Below, in pieces: positions 1 to 8,705 of a DNA stretch of 64,000 bases (position 1 is its first letter; every line of letters begins with the position of its first letter). The stretch spans positions 248,001 to 312,000 of the forward strand of contig PAAG01000059.1 of the NCBI GenBank assembly GCA_002698785.1, in the 5' to 3' direction. The notes below the pieces were generated by a model. That model saw nothing but the letters and a program-made list of their open reading frames with translations. It ran no database searches and had not been told where the DNA came from. A program made the translations under genes and the position numbers. The stretch comes from Verrucomicrobiales bacterium (GTDB lineage Bacteria; Verrucomicrobiota; Verrucomicrobiia; Verrucomicrobiales; DEV007).

Positions 1-1
1 C

Positions 2-1366
2 TCGCTTGAGAAATCGCTGAAAATCGACAATAAAATCGAGGCGGAGCTATTGAAAATCCCTGAGCTCACAGGAGCCGTTTCTCGAGTTGGTTCCGACGAA
101 CTCAGGCTCGACCCAATGGGTCTAAATGAGAGCGATGTATTCTTCACCACCAAACCCCGCAAAGAGTGGACGGTCGGGTCAATGGAAGAACTGCATGGGA
201 AAATTCGTAAAGTGCTGGATCAGTTTCCCGGCGTTGCCTACGGCTTTACCCAGCCAATTGATATGCGCGTTTCTGAAATGATCTCTGGTGTCAGTTCAGC
301 TGTCGCAGTCAAACTCTCTGGTGACGATCTGGATGTTCTTGAAGAAAAAGCGAAGGAAATCGAGACAGTCCTAAATTCCATTGACGGTGCAGTTGACGTC
401 CAGCGAAGCCCTCTCGGCGGGCAGCTCTATCTAAAACTCAAGATTAAGCAAAGAGAGCTCGGACGTGTAGGAATCAGTGTCGAAGAAATCAATGACCTTA
501 TCTCAGAAGCAATCGCCGGAGAGACGGTTACCGAGGTAATTGAAGGAAACCGGCGAATACCTGTAGTTGTCCGCTACCCGGAAGACATCCGAAACGCATC
601 TGACAAATTGAAACGTGTCCAGGTAATGGGGCCGAACGGTCAGCCCATCTTTTTATCTGAGTTGGCCGAGTTTGTGGAAGTCGATGGCCCGAACTCGATT
701 GATCGTGAAGACGGGAAACGTATCGTGGTTCTCGAATCAAATGTCGAAGGTCGCGATGTGGTGGGATTTGTAGAGGAAATCGAACAGGCTCTCCGCGAAA
801 GAGTAGAACTTCCACCGGGCTACTTTCTGGATTTCGCAGGTCAGTTCGAGAATCAGGCTCGAGCTTCAAAACGCCTCGCGATTGTCGTCCCCTTTTCGCT
901 TCTAGTGATCTTCATGATCCTGCTCAGCACCTTCGGCACAGCCCGCCAGGCCATCTTGATCCTGGCAAACATACCGTTCGCTTTGATTGGCGGAATCATC
1001 GCCCTTTTCTTTTCTCCGTTTTACCTGAGCGTTCCGGCATCCGTGGGGTTTATCGCACTCCTGGGTCTTGCGATCATGAACGGCGTTGTGCTGGTAACTT
1101 TCTTCAACCAGCTTAGGGAAGAAGGTTCATCGATAGACGAAGCGGTGACCGAAGGAGCAGAGCGCCGCGTTCGCCCGGTCATGATGACAGCTATTCTCAC
1201 AGTACTCGGTCTAGTTCCGTTACTCCTGGCAAGCGGACCGGGTTCGGAGATCCAGAAACCGCTCGCCGTGGTTGTCGTAGGGGGAACAATCTCCTCGACC
1301 ATCCTGACACTTCTCCTTCTCCCTGCAATGTATCGAATGTTTGAGAAGAGGACGGAACTGAAATAG
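2..1366 (+). CDS. Heavy-metal RND efflux pump (CusA/CzcA-type), 3' part only
   Basis: The reading frame is open to the left edge of the window (codons begin at base 2), so this is the C-terminal part (about 454 residues) of a gene that begins outside. The segment SRVGSDELRLDPMG followed by NESDVFF matches the start of the second porter half of CusA/CzcA proteins. A porter region follows, then the last hydrophobic helices, including a helix around VPASVGFIALLGLAIMNGVV and the PVMMTAILTVLGLVPL segment typical of RND helices. The family is an inner-membrane proton/metal-ion antiporter that works with an adaptor and an outer-membrane channel; none of these partners is visible next to it here. Substrate is inferred from family resemblance only. 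A strong intrinsic terminator follows the stop codon. Confidence 0.9.
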   Translation, partial: SLEKSLKIDNKIEAELLKIPELTGAVSRVGSDELRLDPMGLNESDVFFTTKPRKEWTVGSMEELHGKIRKVLDQFPGVAYGFTQPIDMRVSEMISGVSSAVAVKLSGDDLDVLEEKAKEIETVLNSIDGAVDVQRSPLGGQLYLKLKIKQRELGRVGISVEEINDLISEAIAGETVTEVIEGNRRIPVVVRYPEDIRNASDKLKRVQVMGPNGQPIFLSELAEFVEVDGPNSIDREDGKRIVVLESNVEGRDVVGFVEEIEQALRERVELPPGYFLDFAGQFENQARASKRLAIVVPFSLLVIFMILLSTFGTARQAILILANIPFALIGGIIALFFSPFYLSVPASVGFIALLGLAIMNGVVLVTFFNQLREEGSSIDEAVTEGAERRVRPVMMTAILTVLGLVPLLLASGPGSEIQKPLAVVVVGGTISSTILTLLLLPAMYRMFEKRTELK

Positions 1367-1375
1367 GCTCAGCGG

Positions 1376-1419
1376 AATAGGGTATGGAGGGACGTCGCCT
1401 CCTACTCTATTTCTTTTTT
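1376..1419 (+). terminator. Rho-independent terminator after the RND gene
   Basis: Left arm AATAGGGTATGGAGG (1376-1390), 7-nt loop, right arm CCTCCTACTCTATT (1398-1411), then TCTTTTTT. The arms pair along 14 positions with one G-U wobble and one bulged T. The right arm overlaps the stop codon (1407-1409) of the convergent sulfatase gene. The T-run is on the plus strand, so it mainly serves the RND gene; the same hairpin lies just past the sulfatase stop. Confidence 0.8.
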
Positions 1420-2861
1420 CCCTTACCTTTCGCTTTCGGTTTTCTAACGACTCCTTGCCTTTCTGCAATTGGAGCGATTGGCGCTCCGTATTCAGAGATG
1501 TATTCGTCAGTTCTTTCACGCATTTGTTGGAGCACCTCTTCATGCTCGGAACTTTGTGCGAGGTTTTTGAGTTGATCTGGGTCGCTCTGAAGATCAAACA
1601 GAAACTCGAAATCATCCTGATCATAATATCGTGCGTAGGTGTAGCGTTTCCCTCTCACGCCTTCCCAACTGATCAGCGGAGCCAGAGGAGCATGTTCGCA
1701 GAGGAAGTCCTCACGCCATTTGATATCGGATCTGTCTTCTAAGACTGGAACGAGCGAGTGCCCGTCATAGTGCTCAGGCACCTCTGCTTTTGCCCACTCA
1801 AGGAATGTTGCAGGGAGATCGACATTCACTGCAAAACGCTCTTCTTTTCTGCCTCGCTTTCCTTTCTCCAAACGAGGGTCGTAGATGACTAGAGGCACTC
1901 GAAGCGACTCCTCGTAGTGAGACCATTTTCCCGCAAACCCACGATCTCCCATGTAGTATCCGTTATCGGCGGTGTAGACTATAATGGTATTCTTTGCTAG
2001 CCCCCGCTGTTCCAGCGCCTCTCGAACTCGGCCAATCACATGATCGACACCACTGATCATTCGATAGTATGCTCGCATGTTTGTCTGATATTTTTCGGGT
2101 GTATCCCATCGCCAGAAAAAGCGTTCACGATTGATGGACTGTTTCAGAAAATCGGGCTGGGAGTTGAAAATCGCGGGATCGTTTAATCGAGGAAGAGGCA
2201 TCTCCTGATCTTCGTACATCCCATCCGTGACTTTAGGCCATGGGAAGTGACCGATTCCAGGACGCTTGTCTCCATCCTCTGCGTGCGCGGCATTGAACCA
2301 AAGGTTGAGCATGAATGGCTCATCGCCTTCGTATCCGTCAATAAAGTCTACGGCACGATCTCCGATGATTTGTGTCTCGTGACGCTTTGTTCCATCAGGC
2401 AATTCATGAAAGTAGGGGTTTCGCCAGATTCTCTCGAAGACATCATAGTGATCCTCAGGTGTAAAATCGGACTCGAACTTGAGATGCCACTTCCCGAAAA
2501 GACCCACCTTGTATCCAGCAGACCGGAGTTGGTCTGGAACGATCCCTTCCAGGGCGACATCCTTTACCCGGTCGGGCTGAGTAGGAGTTGAAAAAGAGCG
2601 AGCTACGCGGCCCGTCAATTGGGTTCCCCGACTTACCCAGCAAACCGAAGTGTTCACAAAACTGTTCGTAAAGTAGACACCGTTTTCGGCTAGGGCATCG
2701 ACATTCGGAGTTTTTACGACGGGATTCCCAGCGCAGCCTAGTGACGTATTGCGCTGATCGTCAGCGAAAAAGAAAATGATGTTCGGTCTATCATCAGCTT
2801 GGATAAATCCTGTGAGGAAAGATAGAGCTGACAGAATAAAAAGTGAGGAACCAAATCGCAT
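1407..2861 (-). CDS. Secreted sulfatase (alkaline phosphatase superfamily)
   Basis: Hydrolysis of sulfate esters, probably on a polysaccharide, is inferred from the family. I place the start at the internal ATG at 2861 because a typical signal peptide (MRFGSSLFILSALSFLTGF, cut near QA-DDRP) begins there; the frame is open another 39 codons upstream. Seen: RPNIIFFFADDQR metal-binding strand, the active-site motif C74-W-V-S-R78 followed by LTGR, the ADNGYYMGDRG metal/catalytic segment and KWSHYEESLRVP. The usual active-site motif is C/S-x-P-S-R, converted to formylglycine after synthesis; here the proline is valine. The C-terminus is a Lys/Gly-rich tail. No formylglycine-generating enzyme is encoded in the window. 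Substrate unknown. Confidence 0.92.
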   Translation of the reverse strand: MRFGSSLFILSALSFLTGFIQADDRPNIIFFFADDQRNTSLGCAGNPVVKTPNVDALAENGVYFTNSFVNTSVCWVSRGTQLTGRVARSFSTPTQPDRVKDVALEGIVPDQLRSAGYKVGLFGKWHLKFESDFTPEDHYDVFERIWRNPYFHELPDGTKRHETQIIGDRAVDFIDGYEGDEPFMLNLWFNAAHAEDGDKRPGIGHFPWPKVTDGMYEDQEMPLPRLNDPAIFNSQPDFLKQSINRERFFWRWDTPEKYQTNMRAYYRMISGVDHVIGRVREALEQRGLAKNTIIVYTADNGYYMGDRGFAGKWSHYEESLRVPLVIYDPRLEKGKRGRKEERFAVNVDLPATFLEWAKAEVPEHYDGHSLVPVLEDRSDIKWREDFLCEHAPLAPLISWEGVRGKRYTYARYYDQDDFEFLFDLQSDPDQLKNLAQSSEHEEVLQQMRERTDEYISEYGAPIAPIAERQGVVRKPKAKGKGKKK

Positions 2862-3175
2862 GCGCGGAGTGTAGCGGTATCGCTTGTCCTCGTCGAGGCC
2901 GCGGATTTGCGTAAGGCTGTATTCCAACGCCTCCGATTCAAAAGGAGAACCCGCTCCGGGAGAGAGGCGAAATGTCATTTATCCTCCCTCCCGGTTACGG
3001 AATTCTCAGAGAGGCTTTCGCCGCTCTCAGGTTGGCATACGAACACGTCTGAACGTCGTGGCTAGTGACTTCAGAGAAAACTTGAGGTTACAAATGGATT
3101 ACCAGAACCCTCCCCATTCGTTACACCTGATTTAGTTTTTTCTGACGGTCGACGGCTCGATCAAAATAAAACGCC
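2862..3175. other. Intergenic region, no gene recognised
   Basis: About 310 bases between the sulfatase start and the end of the phosphatase/ADP-ribosylglycohydrolase gene. It should contain the sulfatase promoter, but I see no convincing -35/-10 pair. An imperfect hairpin (CAGAGAGGC-TTTC-GCCGCTCT, near 3006-3026) lies in it without a T-run. Short open frames here look random. Confidence 0.4.
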
Positions 3176-4648
3176 TCAGACCTTCCACGTTATTTCGGCG
3201 AAGGTTTCGCACATCGACTCGATCTCAAAACGCTTCACTAGGACGTCCAACCATTCCGAAGGGATGCCTTTTTCTCCATAGAGAAGCCCAGCCAATCCCC
3301 CTGCCACACAGCCGGTGGTGTCAGTGTCGTCACCGAGATTTACGGAATGAAGAACGGCGTCGCCGTAGGAATCGTGCTGAGCATTTACCCACAATGCTGC
3401 TTCCAGGGTATCTATGACGTGCCCGCTGGAACCGATCTCATCTTCGCTGCGATTCAGCAATTTCTCCGGGTGAAGCGCGTCGAACCGTGAACGTTCTAAC
3501 TCAGAGAATTTCCAAGCGCGGTCCATTATCTCCCACGCAGTAAATGTAGACTGCTCGATATCAAATCCATGCAGCAGTTCGCTCACAACAAGACAATAGA
3601 ATGCGCAGCAGAAACGCGACCTTTCATGTGCATGCGTTAGAGAGGAAATCTCGCTCGCTTTTTCGATCAACTTGCGATCATCTGCGAAGGCTAACCCAAT
3701 GGGAAGAATGCGCATGAGAGAGCCGTTTCCGTTGCTGTGCTCCTCAATTCCTCCGCACTCGGACAATGGACTCCCCATCGAGAATTTTCGAATGGCACTG
3801 TGAGTAGCATTCCCAATATCGAACACTTCTCCATGTGGCGTGTGGGCGGCATTTTGAACCCAACCTTCGAATTCCCGCATCACACTCTCAGGATCATAGC
3901 CTCCAGCTTTCATCAATCCCTCCATCGTTGCGAAGATCATGGAGCTATCATCTGACCAGGTGCCGGCTCGTTGATGGTGGGTTCCATATTTCCGCATGCC
4001 AGTGACGGGATCTTCTTTCCTTCGTGCTCGATTTTGGAACTCGACGGGAACCCCCAGGGCATCGCCGACAGCTGCACCCAAAATAGCCGAACGAATCGCA
4101 GCTTTTCTGTCAGGCATCATTTTCTCTCCCCAGAGCCGAACATACTGTCTCTGCTCATCCGTCTCGGGACTCTCCGCATACGACGCTTTTGCACATGCCT
4201 GCCATCTCTCTCCCAAGGCGTCCAGGGCGCCGTCGCCAGACTTCCCATTCAACTCACTCAACAGGCACCCGGCTACAGTTCCGGTCCTCCCTTTTCCTCC
4301 CCAGCAATGGATGTATACTGCCTTTCCACGCTGTCTCGCTGAGCGAATCATTCGGAGAGTCTGCTTCATCATCTCTGGAGAATTAGGAACCGATACATCG
4401 CGAATCGGCTGGCGATAAAATTCCAACTCTGCGGGATCAATTCCCAGTGCTTTGGCAGCCTCTCTAGCGATCTGGTCGTATGGCTCCAGTTCGTCAGGCT
4501 CTGTAAGGTTCACGAATACCCGCACCCCTGCCTCTAGCAGAGCAGACATACCCGTGAGATCATCGCGATCGTCGAAATCCTTCGGGTATTCACCACAGAC
4601 GATGTGCCCGTCTTCGAGCCAATAGGAATTCGGGAATGGAGTATTCAT
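3176..4648 (-). CDS. Protein-tyrosine-phosphatase domain fused to ADP-ribosylglycohydrolase
   Basis: Two enzymes in one chain of 490 residues. Residues about 10-180 carry a dual-specificity/tyrosine phosphatase fold with the P-loop H-C115-W-G-G-K-G-R121-T-G (HCx5R signature). Residues about 185-490 are an ARH/DraG-type ADP-ribosylglycohydrolase: AAVGDALGVPVEF, the Mg-binding GTWSDDSSM (D233, D234), NGNGSLMRILPI, and the C-terminal GDDTDTTGCVAGGLAGLLYG. The family removes ADP-ribose from proteins or small molecules using two Mg ions. I start at the ATG (MNTPFPNSYW); a TTG at 4684 in the same frame is less likely. It lies 40 nt downstream of the SRAP gene, probably in one transcript. Physiological substrates of either domain are unknown. 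Confidence 0.9.
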   Translation of the reverse strand: MNTPFPNSYWLEDGHIVCGEYPKDFDDRDDLTGMSALLEAGVRVFVNLTEPDELEPYDQIAREAAKALGIDPAELEFYRQPIRDVSVPNSPEMMKQTLRMIRSARQRGKAVYIHCWGGKGRTGTVAGCLLSELNGKSGDGALDALGERWQACAKASYAESPETDEQRQYVRLWGEKMMPDRKAAIRSAILGAAVGDALGVPVEFQNRARRKEDPVTGMRKYGTHHQRAGTWSDDSSMIFATMEGLMKAGGYDPESVMREFEGWVQNAAHTPHGEVFDIGNATHSAIRKFSMGSPLSECGGIEEHSNGNGSLMRILPIGLAFADDRKLIEKASEISSLTHAHERSRFCCAFYCLVVSELLHGFDIEQSTFTAWEIMDRAWKFSELERSRFDALHPEKLLNRSEDEIGSSGHVIDTLEAALWVNAQHDSYGDAVLHSVNLGDDTDTTGCVAGGLAGLLYGEKGIPSEWLDVLVKRFEIESMCETFAEITWKV

Positions 4649-4688
4649 TGGGAGGAACACTGCCTTCCTCCTCTGGCCTGTCAATGAA

Positions 4689-5306
4689 TCAGAACAACAT
4701 ACCTTCGTTCGGGTCGTCGATCGACTTAGCCAGTTCCTTCAGCTCCATGTCGCCTCCGTATGGAGCGATCAAATCGAAGGGAGGTTCATGGCTTTCCAAA
4801 TAGGCATCAATACTATCAGGAGCAAGAATGGCCGGCATTCGGTTGTGAATGGGAGTCATCAGATCGTTTGGACTGGTCGTGATCATCGAATAGTTCAGCT
4901 TTCCATTCACATCTTCCCACAGTCCAGCCATCCATAAGTATCCACCATCTGGATTTTGGAATGAAAGGATCCGTTTCTTCCCGGATGGAGTGCGCTCGAA
5001 CTGATGCCATTCCACAAACCAACGCACAGGGATGACACACCTTCTTTCTCGAAATGCTTTTCCCCACATACCACCTTTCAACTTGTCGTCCCTTGCGTTG
5101 TTGATAGGGCGATTTGCGAAATCGCGCTCAAATCCCCACTGCATGACTCCAGCCTCAGGCTCGCCATCAACTAAGCGTGCCGTCACCCCACTGTTTCCGG
5201 GGAAAATGCGCTGGGAATCGAGCTCTTCAATCGCATCTCTTACCTGCTTTTCCCAGCGGGTTCTCATGTGTTGAGGAGCAGGTCCTGCGATATACAAATT
5301 ACACAT
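4689..5306 (-). CDS. SRAP-domain protein (YedK/HMCES family, abasic-site DNA crosslinking)
   Basis: Family members crosslink to abasic sites in single-stranded DNA through their second residue, Cys2, once the initiator Met is removed. The start is therefore fixed at the ATG giving MCNLY, although the frame is open 11 codons further upstream. Other family residues are visible: N70 in the INNARDD segment, E99 in RWFVEW, and H154 in TPIHNRMPAIL, matching the Asn, Glu and His active-site residues of YedK. The 205-residue length fits the family (about 200-230). The start is 54 bp from the divergent SRPBCC gene. The downstream ADP-ribosylglycohydrolase fusion is probably co-transcribed. No LexA box was recognised upstream. 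Confidence 0.92.
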   Translation of the reverse strand: MCNLYIAGPAPQHMRTRWEKQVRDAIEELDSQRIFPGNSGVTARLVDGEPEAGVMQWGFERDFANRPINNARDDKLKGGMWGKAFRERRCVIPVRWFVEWHQFERTPSGKKRILSFQNPDGGYLWMAGLWEDVNGKLNYSMITTSPNDLMTPIHNRMPAILAPDSIDAYLESHEPPFDLIAPYGGDMELKELAKSIDDPNEGMLF

Positions 5307-5359
5307 GAAGATGGACTGTGAACCTTCTCCACCTGACAATCAACACGGAACACCCTCCC

Positions 5360-5851
5360 ATGCCAATGATACTTCTCGACACTCGAATCGATGCGCCGAT
5401 CGAAACCGTTTTCGATCTCTCAAGGAATATCGACGCGCATGTTGAGAGCACTCCGGGAACCAGGGAGAAGGCCGTTGCTGGTCGAACAACCGGTCTGATC
5501 GAACTTGGCGAAACCGTCACTTGGGAAGCTCGTCATTTTGGTATCCGCCAACGACTGACATCAAAGATCACCGAGTTCACGTATCCCATCTATTTTGTAG
5601 ACGAAATGGTCGATGGAATCTTTGAAATGATTCGGCACGAACATCATTTCGAATCTTCCGACGGTGGAACCCTGATGAGAGACAAATTTGAGTTTCGTGC
5701 ACCTCTGGGAATTCTTGGGCGGATAGCAGAACGCCTCTTCCTGACACGCTATCTGGAGAAGTTTCTCATTCAGCGGAATAGTATTCTCAAAGAGATGGCA
5801 GAATCAGCTCATTCGGAAGAACCCGACACTTCCACGGATACAGGATCCTGA
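5360..5851 (+). CDS. SRPBCC (START-like) ligand-binding family protein
   Basis: A single compact domain of about 163 residues that opens with LLDTRIDAPIETVFDLSRNID and ends with a long helix (LTRYLEKFLIQRNSILKEMA), the usual order of strands and C-terminal helix in SRPBCC proteins, which bind hydrophobic ligands. I use the ATG at 5360 (another is at 5366); a GTG at 5318 is in frame but precedes the domain. The start is preceded directly by CACCCTCCC and no purine-rich ribosome binding site. The 3' end overlaps the end of the convergent MFS gene by 43 bp. Ligand and role unknown. Confidence 0.75.
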   Translation: MPMILLDTRIDAPIETVFDLSRNIDAHVESTPGTREKAVAGRTTGLIELGETVTWEARHFGIRQRLTSKITEFTYPIYFVDEMVDGIFEMIRHEHHFESSDGGTLMRDKFEFRAPLGILGRIAERLFLTRYLEKFLIQRNSILKEMAESAHSEEPDTSTDTGS

Positions 5852-7176
5852 GGAATCGGAATAATCCTGCGATAGACCATCAAGCCGACGACCACACAAA
5901 CTCCGGCACCAAGGATCACCGCTCCAGGTGCACCGAAAAATCGAGCGAGAACCCCGGTGACAAGGCTCCCTATGGAACTCATACCAAGAAAACAAAGAGA
6001 ATAGAAACTCATGATTCGTCCTCGCAGACGATCAGGAGACCGAAGCTGAGTGGCTGTGTTCGCTGTTGCGAGAAAGATGATCATGAAAAATCCTGCCGCC
6101 AATAGCAGCGCCCAGGAAAGCCAGAACGTTTTCGACAAGGCAAAAAGAATCAGCATTGAGGAACAGCCGAAGAGCCCTAGATAAACCAGCAGCTTTCTCC
6201 TGATTCTCTTTCCGAAAGAAGCGAGTGCGATTCCGCCAAGCAAAGCGCCCCCACCATTCGCAGCCATCAGCAATCCAAAGGACTGCGCGTCTCCATGCAG
6301 AATATCCTTCGTGAATACTGGCATGAGCACGGCGAAACTGACGCCGAAAAGACTGAAGGTTGAGACCAGGATCATGATTGCTCTGAGCGGGCCATGGTCT
6401 GCGATATAGCGAAATGCCTCTCTAATCGCTTCAAAAAATGGTGGATGATCCGTCCGGGGTTCGAATTTTGGCAGCTTGAGTCTGCTGTAGCCAAAGATGA
6501 CCGCGATATAGGAAATCGCGTTGATGAAGAAACATCCGGCGATCCCAATCACACCGATCAACAATCCTGCAATCGCTGGTCCGACAACGCGAGCCAGGTT
6601 AAACATGGAAGAGTTCAGGGCGATGCCGTTTACAAGATCTTCACGACCTACCAACTCCACGACGAAAGCCTGCCTTGCCGGCACATCGAAAGCGTTCACG
6701 GTCCCCAGCAAAAAACCGAGGGCTGCCACATGCCAGACTTCGATGAGATCGAAATAGACCAGAGCAGCGAGCACGAGCGCCAGAATCATCGAGGCTGACT
6801 GGGTGTAAATGAGAATTTCCCGTTTTGACCTTCTGTCAGCTACGATACCACCCCAAAGTGCAATCAATGCGAAGGGAAGCATCGTCGCGAAACGAATGAA
6901 GCCGAGAGCAACGGACGATCCGCTGAGTTCGTACACCAACCAACCTTCGGCTGTTGTTTGCAACCAGGTGCCTATCAGGGAAATGACCTGCCCGAAAAAA
7001 AAGATCCGATAATTCCGATGGCCAAATGCGGCAAAGGTGTCCAACCACCCTCCCCTCTCAATGACCTGCTTTGGCATATCACCGGGGAGGCGGGCCAGAC
7101 CTTCTCTTTGCCTGGGAATTCCGTCTGCCTGGTCTTCCACGGCGGCAACAGGTGCATGTTGTTCGACCGACCTCAT
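5809..7176 (-). CDS. MFS transporter of the MFS_3 / EntS-like exporter group
   Basis: A 12-helix major facilitator protein. It begins FAAFGHRNYRIFFFGQVISLIGTWLQ, the N-terminal signature of the EntS/MFS_3 group, followed by GIVADRRSKR, a form of the loop 2-3 motif. The first helix starts near residue 53, and the 30-40 residues before it are polar, so the true start may be the internal ATG at 7077 (MPKQVIERGG). Members of this group export siderophores or drugs; here the substrate cannot be told. Its 3' end overlaps the SRPBCC gene on the other strand. The HAD/NmrA-like pair lies upstream on the same strand, about 80 nt away. Confidence 0.88.
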   Translation of the reverse strand: MRSVEQHAPVAAVEDQADGIPRQREGLARLPGDMPKQVIERGGWLDTFAAFGHRNYRIFFFGQVISLIGTWLQTTAEGWLVYELSGSSVALGFIRFATMLPFALIALWGGIVADRRSKREILIYTQSASMILALVLAALVYFDLIEVWHVAALGFLLGTVNAFDVPARQAFVVELVGREDLVNGIALNSSMFNLARVVGPAIAGLLIGVIGIAGCFFINAISYIAVIFGYSRLKLPKFEPRTDHPPFFEAIREAFRYIADHGPLRAIMILVSTFSLFGVSFAVLMPVFTKDILHGDAQSFGLLMAANGGGALLGGIALASFGKRIRRKLLVYLGLFGCSSMLILFALSKTFWLSWALLLAAGFFMIIFLATANTATQLRSPDRLRGRIMSFYSLCFLGMSSIGSLVTGVLARFFGAPGAVILGAGVCVVVGLMVYRRIIPIPQDPVSVEVSGSSE

Positions 7177-7255
7177 TTTATTGCGAGAAGCCGCCGAGAA
7201 ATGAGACCTTTCTTCTCCGCGGTTCTCACATTACGACGCCAAGACCTCGAAAGGC

Positions 7256-7948
7256 TTACACTGAACCGGGTCCCCTCGCAGCCAATGCAGATTCGGTCTG
7301 GCACCCAACAATCGCAGGTGCTTCACGAATCAATTCATCACGCTCAAGGGCATCGACCATAAACAGAGCGAAATCGATACGCCTCGTGAGGTTGCTTTCT
7401 AGAATGGGATCCCCGACATGTCGACTCCAAACCGGCACTCCTTGGCTCTCGCCCTCCTCCAAATCGCTACCTCGCACTACCGTCCACTTTCGATCGCTCG
7501 CAAAGATGCGATTACAGGCTTCTACCTGATCATCCAAGTCAGCAAAACGAAACAACCTCGCGATCTTCCCGAACACCGAGAGAAAGATGCGAAATTTTCG
7601 AGAATACACGTCTTTTCCATCCTTCGAGATGTGCCATCCGCAGGAAAAGATCAGGCGTGCGTCCGGTTCTGCAAAATCAAGAACTGCTTGGGCAGTGCCC
7701 GTTGAATATTGCTGAACTCCCCACGGGACCAGAACAGTCAACACACCATCACATCCCTGAACAGCTTTCTGAATGACTTCTCTGTCGTTCGTATCGCCGG
7801 GAAAAATGGTGATGCGATCCGAGAAATCCGAGAGCTTATCCACGCTTTTTTCCCGGCATACACCAATCACCTCATGCCCACGATCAAGGGCATGCTGAAC
7901 CATGTAACGCCCCAGCTTTCCGGACGCCCCTATGATGCAGACCCTCAC
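7256..7948 (-). CDS. NAD(P)-binding atypical SDR (NmrA-like) protein
   Basis: A Rossmann-fold protein starting MRVCIIGASGKLGRYMVQ, with the dinucleotide motif G7-A-S-G10-K-L-G13. The DGVLTVLVPWG and SCGWHISK segments fit later strands of NmrA-like or NAD(P)H-binding proteins; no clear YxxxK catalytic pair is seen, so enzyme activity is uncertain. I choose the GTG at 7948 rather than the open upstream frame, because it makes a GTGA overlap with the stop codon (TGA, 7947-7945) of the HAD gene, a usual sign of translational coupling. Length 230 residues. Substrate unknown. Confidence 0.82.
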   Translation of the reverse strand: MRVCIIGASGKLGRYMVQHALDRGHEVIGVCREKSVDKLSDFSDRITIFPGDTNDREVIQKAVQGCDGVLTVLVPWGVQQYSTGTAQAVLDFAEPDARLIFSCGWHISKDGKDVYSRKFRIFLSVFGKIARLFRFADLDDQVEACNRIFASDRKWTVVRGSDLEEGESQGVPVWSRHVGDPILESNLTRRIDFALFMVDALERDELIREAPAIVGCQTESALAARGPGSV

Positions 7949-8607
7949 TGCGCAGGGATCAGATCGAAAGATTCCCAGACAGGCGCCCAATTGGGCTCCG
8001 TGAAATCACTAATCCACCTGTTTTCACTGGATCGAACCCTGGGGCCGATTCCGATGAAGTCCCATCCCAGTTTCCGAGTTGTTTCCTTATCCCACGGGCC
8101 ATCGCCCACGTAGGTAAATTCGTTATCAGGAATTCGAAGAGCATCTCCACACATGCTGAGAATCATAGCACGATCATGATGATCGTCAGCAGAAACGAGA
8201 GGGATTCCCGACACATCCAGTCCCGCAGAACGAAGTTTCGCGTAGGCAGACTGCCTCCAAGCTCCAGTAGCTATACCCACTGTAACGTCGGGATTATCCT
8301 TCAACTCTCGCAGCAACTCCGGAGCGCCTGCGGTAGGCTTACACGGTTCGTAATGGAGAACCTCCCGAACAAGATTCAAAAAACGCTTCTTTACTCGTCT
8401 AAGGGATTCCTGGTCAGGGAAATAGCCATTGTCTTCGAAAATTTCAGTAAGGATCCCCGTGTCGGTCACATGCATGTAGTGACTCCAGTCTTCTCGCACA
8501 ATCGCCCTCGATCCTAGGCATTCCCTTACAGCTTGAACAAACAACTTTGAGTCCAATTCGTAGGACTGGACCAGCGTTCCATCAATATCAAAAATCACCC
8601 CGCGCAT
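7945..8607 (-). CDS. HAD-superfamily hydrolase (phosphoglycolate-phosphatase-like)
   Basis: All HAD motifs are visible: motif I D-I-D-G-T-L at residues 7-12 (nucleophile Asp in MRGVIFDIDGTL), motif II Thr in GIATGAWRQ, a Lys region around YAKLRSAG, and motif IV GDGPWD. The helical cap between motifs I and II (about residues 15-90) places it with the phosphatase-type HADs (subclass I cap). Substrate is not deducible. Start is the ATG at 8607 (a TTG lies two codons upstream). The gene is translationally coupled to the downstream NAD(P)-binding protein through a 4-nt overlap, and is divergent from the gene at 8706. Confidence 0.88.
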   Translation of the reverse strand: MRGVIFDIDGTLVQSYELDSKLFVQAVRECLGSRAIVREDWSHYMHVTDTGILTEIFEDNGYFPDQESLRRVKKRFLNLVREVLHYEPCKPTAGAPELLRELKDNPDVTVGIATGAWRQSAYAKLRSAGLDVSGIPLVSADDHHDRAMILSMCGDALRIPDNEFTYVGDGPWDKETTRKLGWDFIGIGPRVRSSENRWISDFTEPNWAPVWESFDLIPAQ

Positions 8608-8705
8608 AGCCAAAAGAATTCTCTTTATCCGCAGAATAAGAGAGCAGTTTTCACACCAATTCCGTAAATTGATTTTTCTTTGCTCCCTCTTAATTGGTGA
8701 TTACG

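Noticed and set aside
2990-3030. Imperfect hairpin upstream of the first sulfatase gene
   Set aside because: Contains mismatches, lacks a T-run on either strand and has no clear position relative to a gene.
2884-3135. Short plus-strand frame of 83 codons in an intergenic region
   Set aside because: Arg/Ser-rich, no signal, no ribosome binding site, and partly over the leader of the sulfatase gene.
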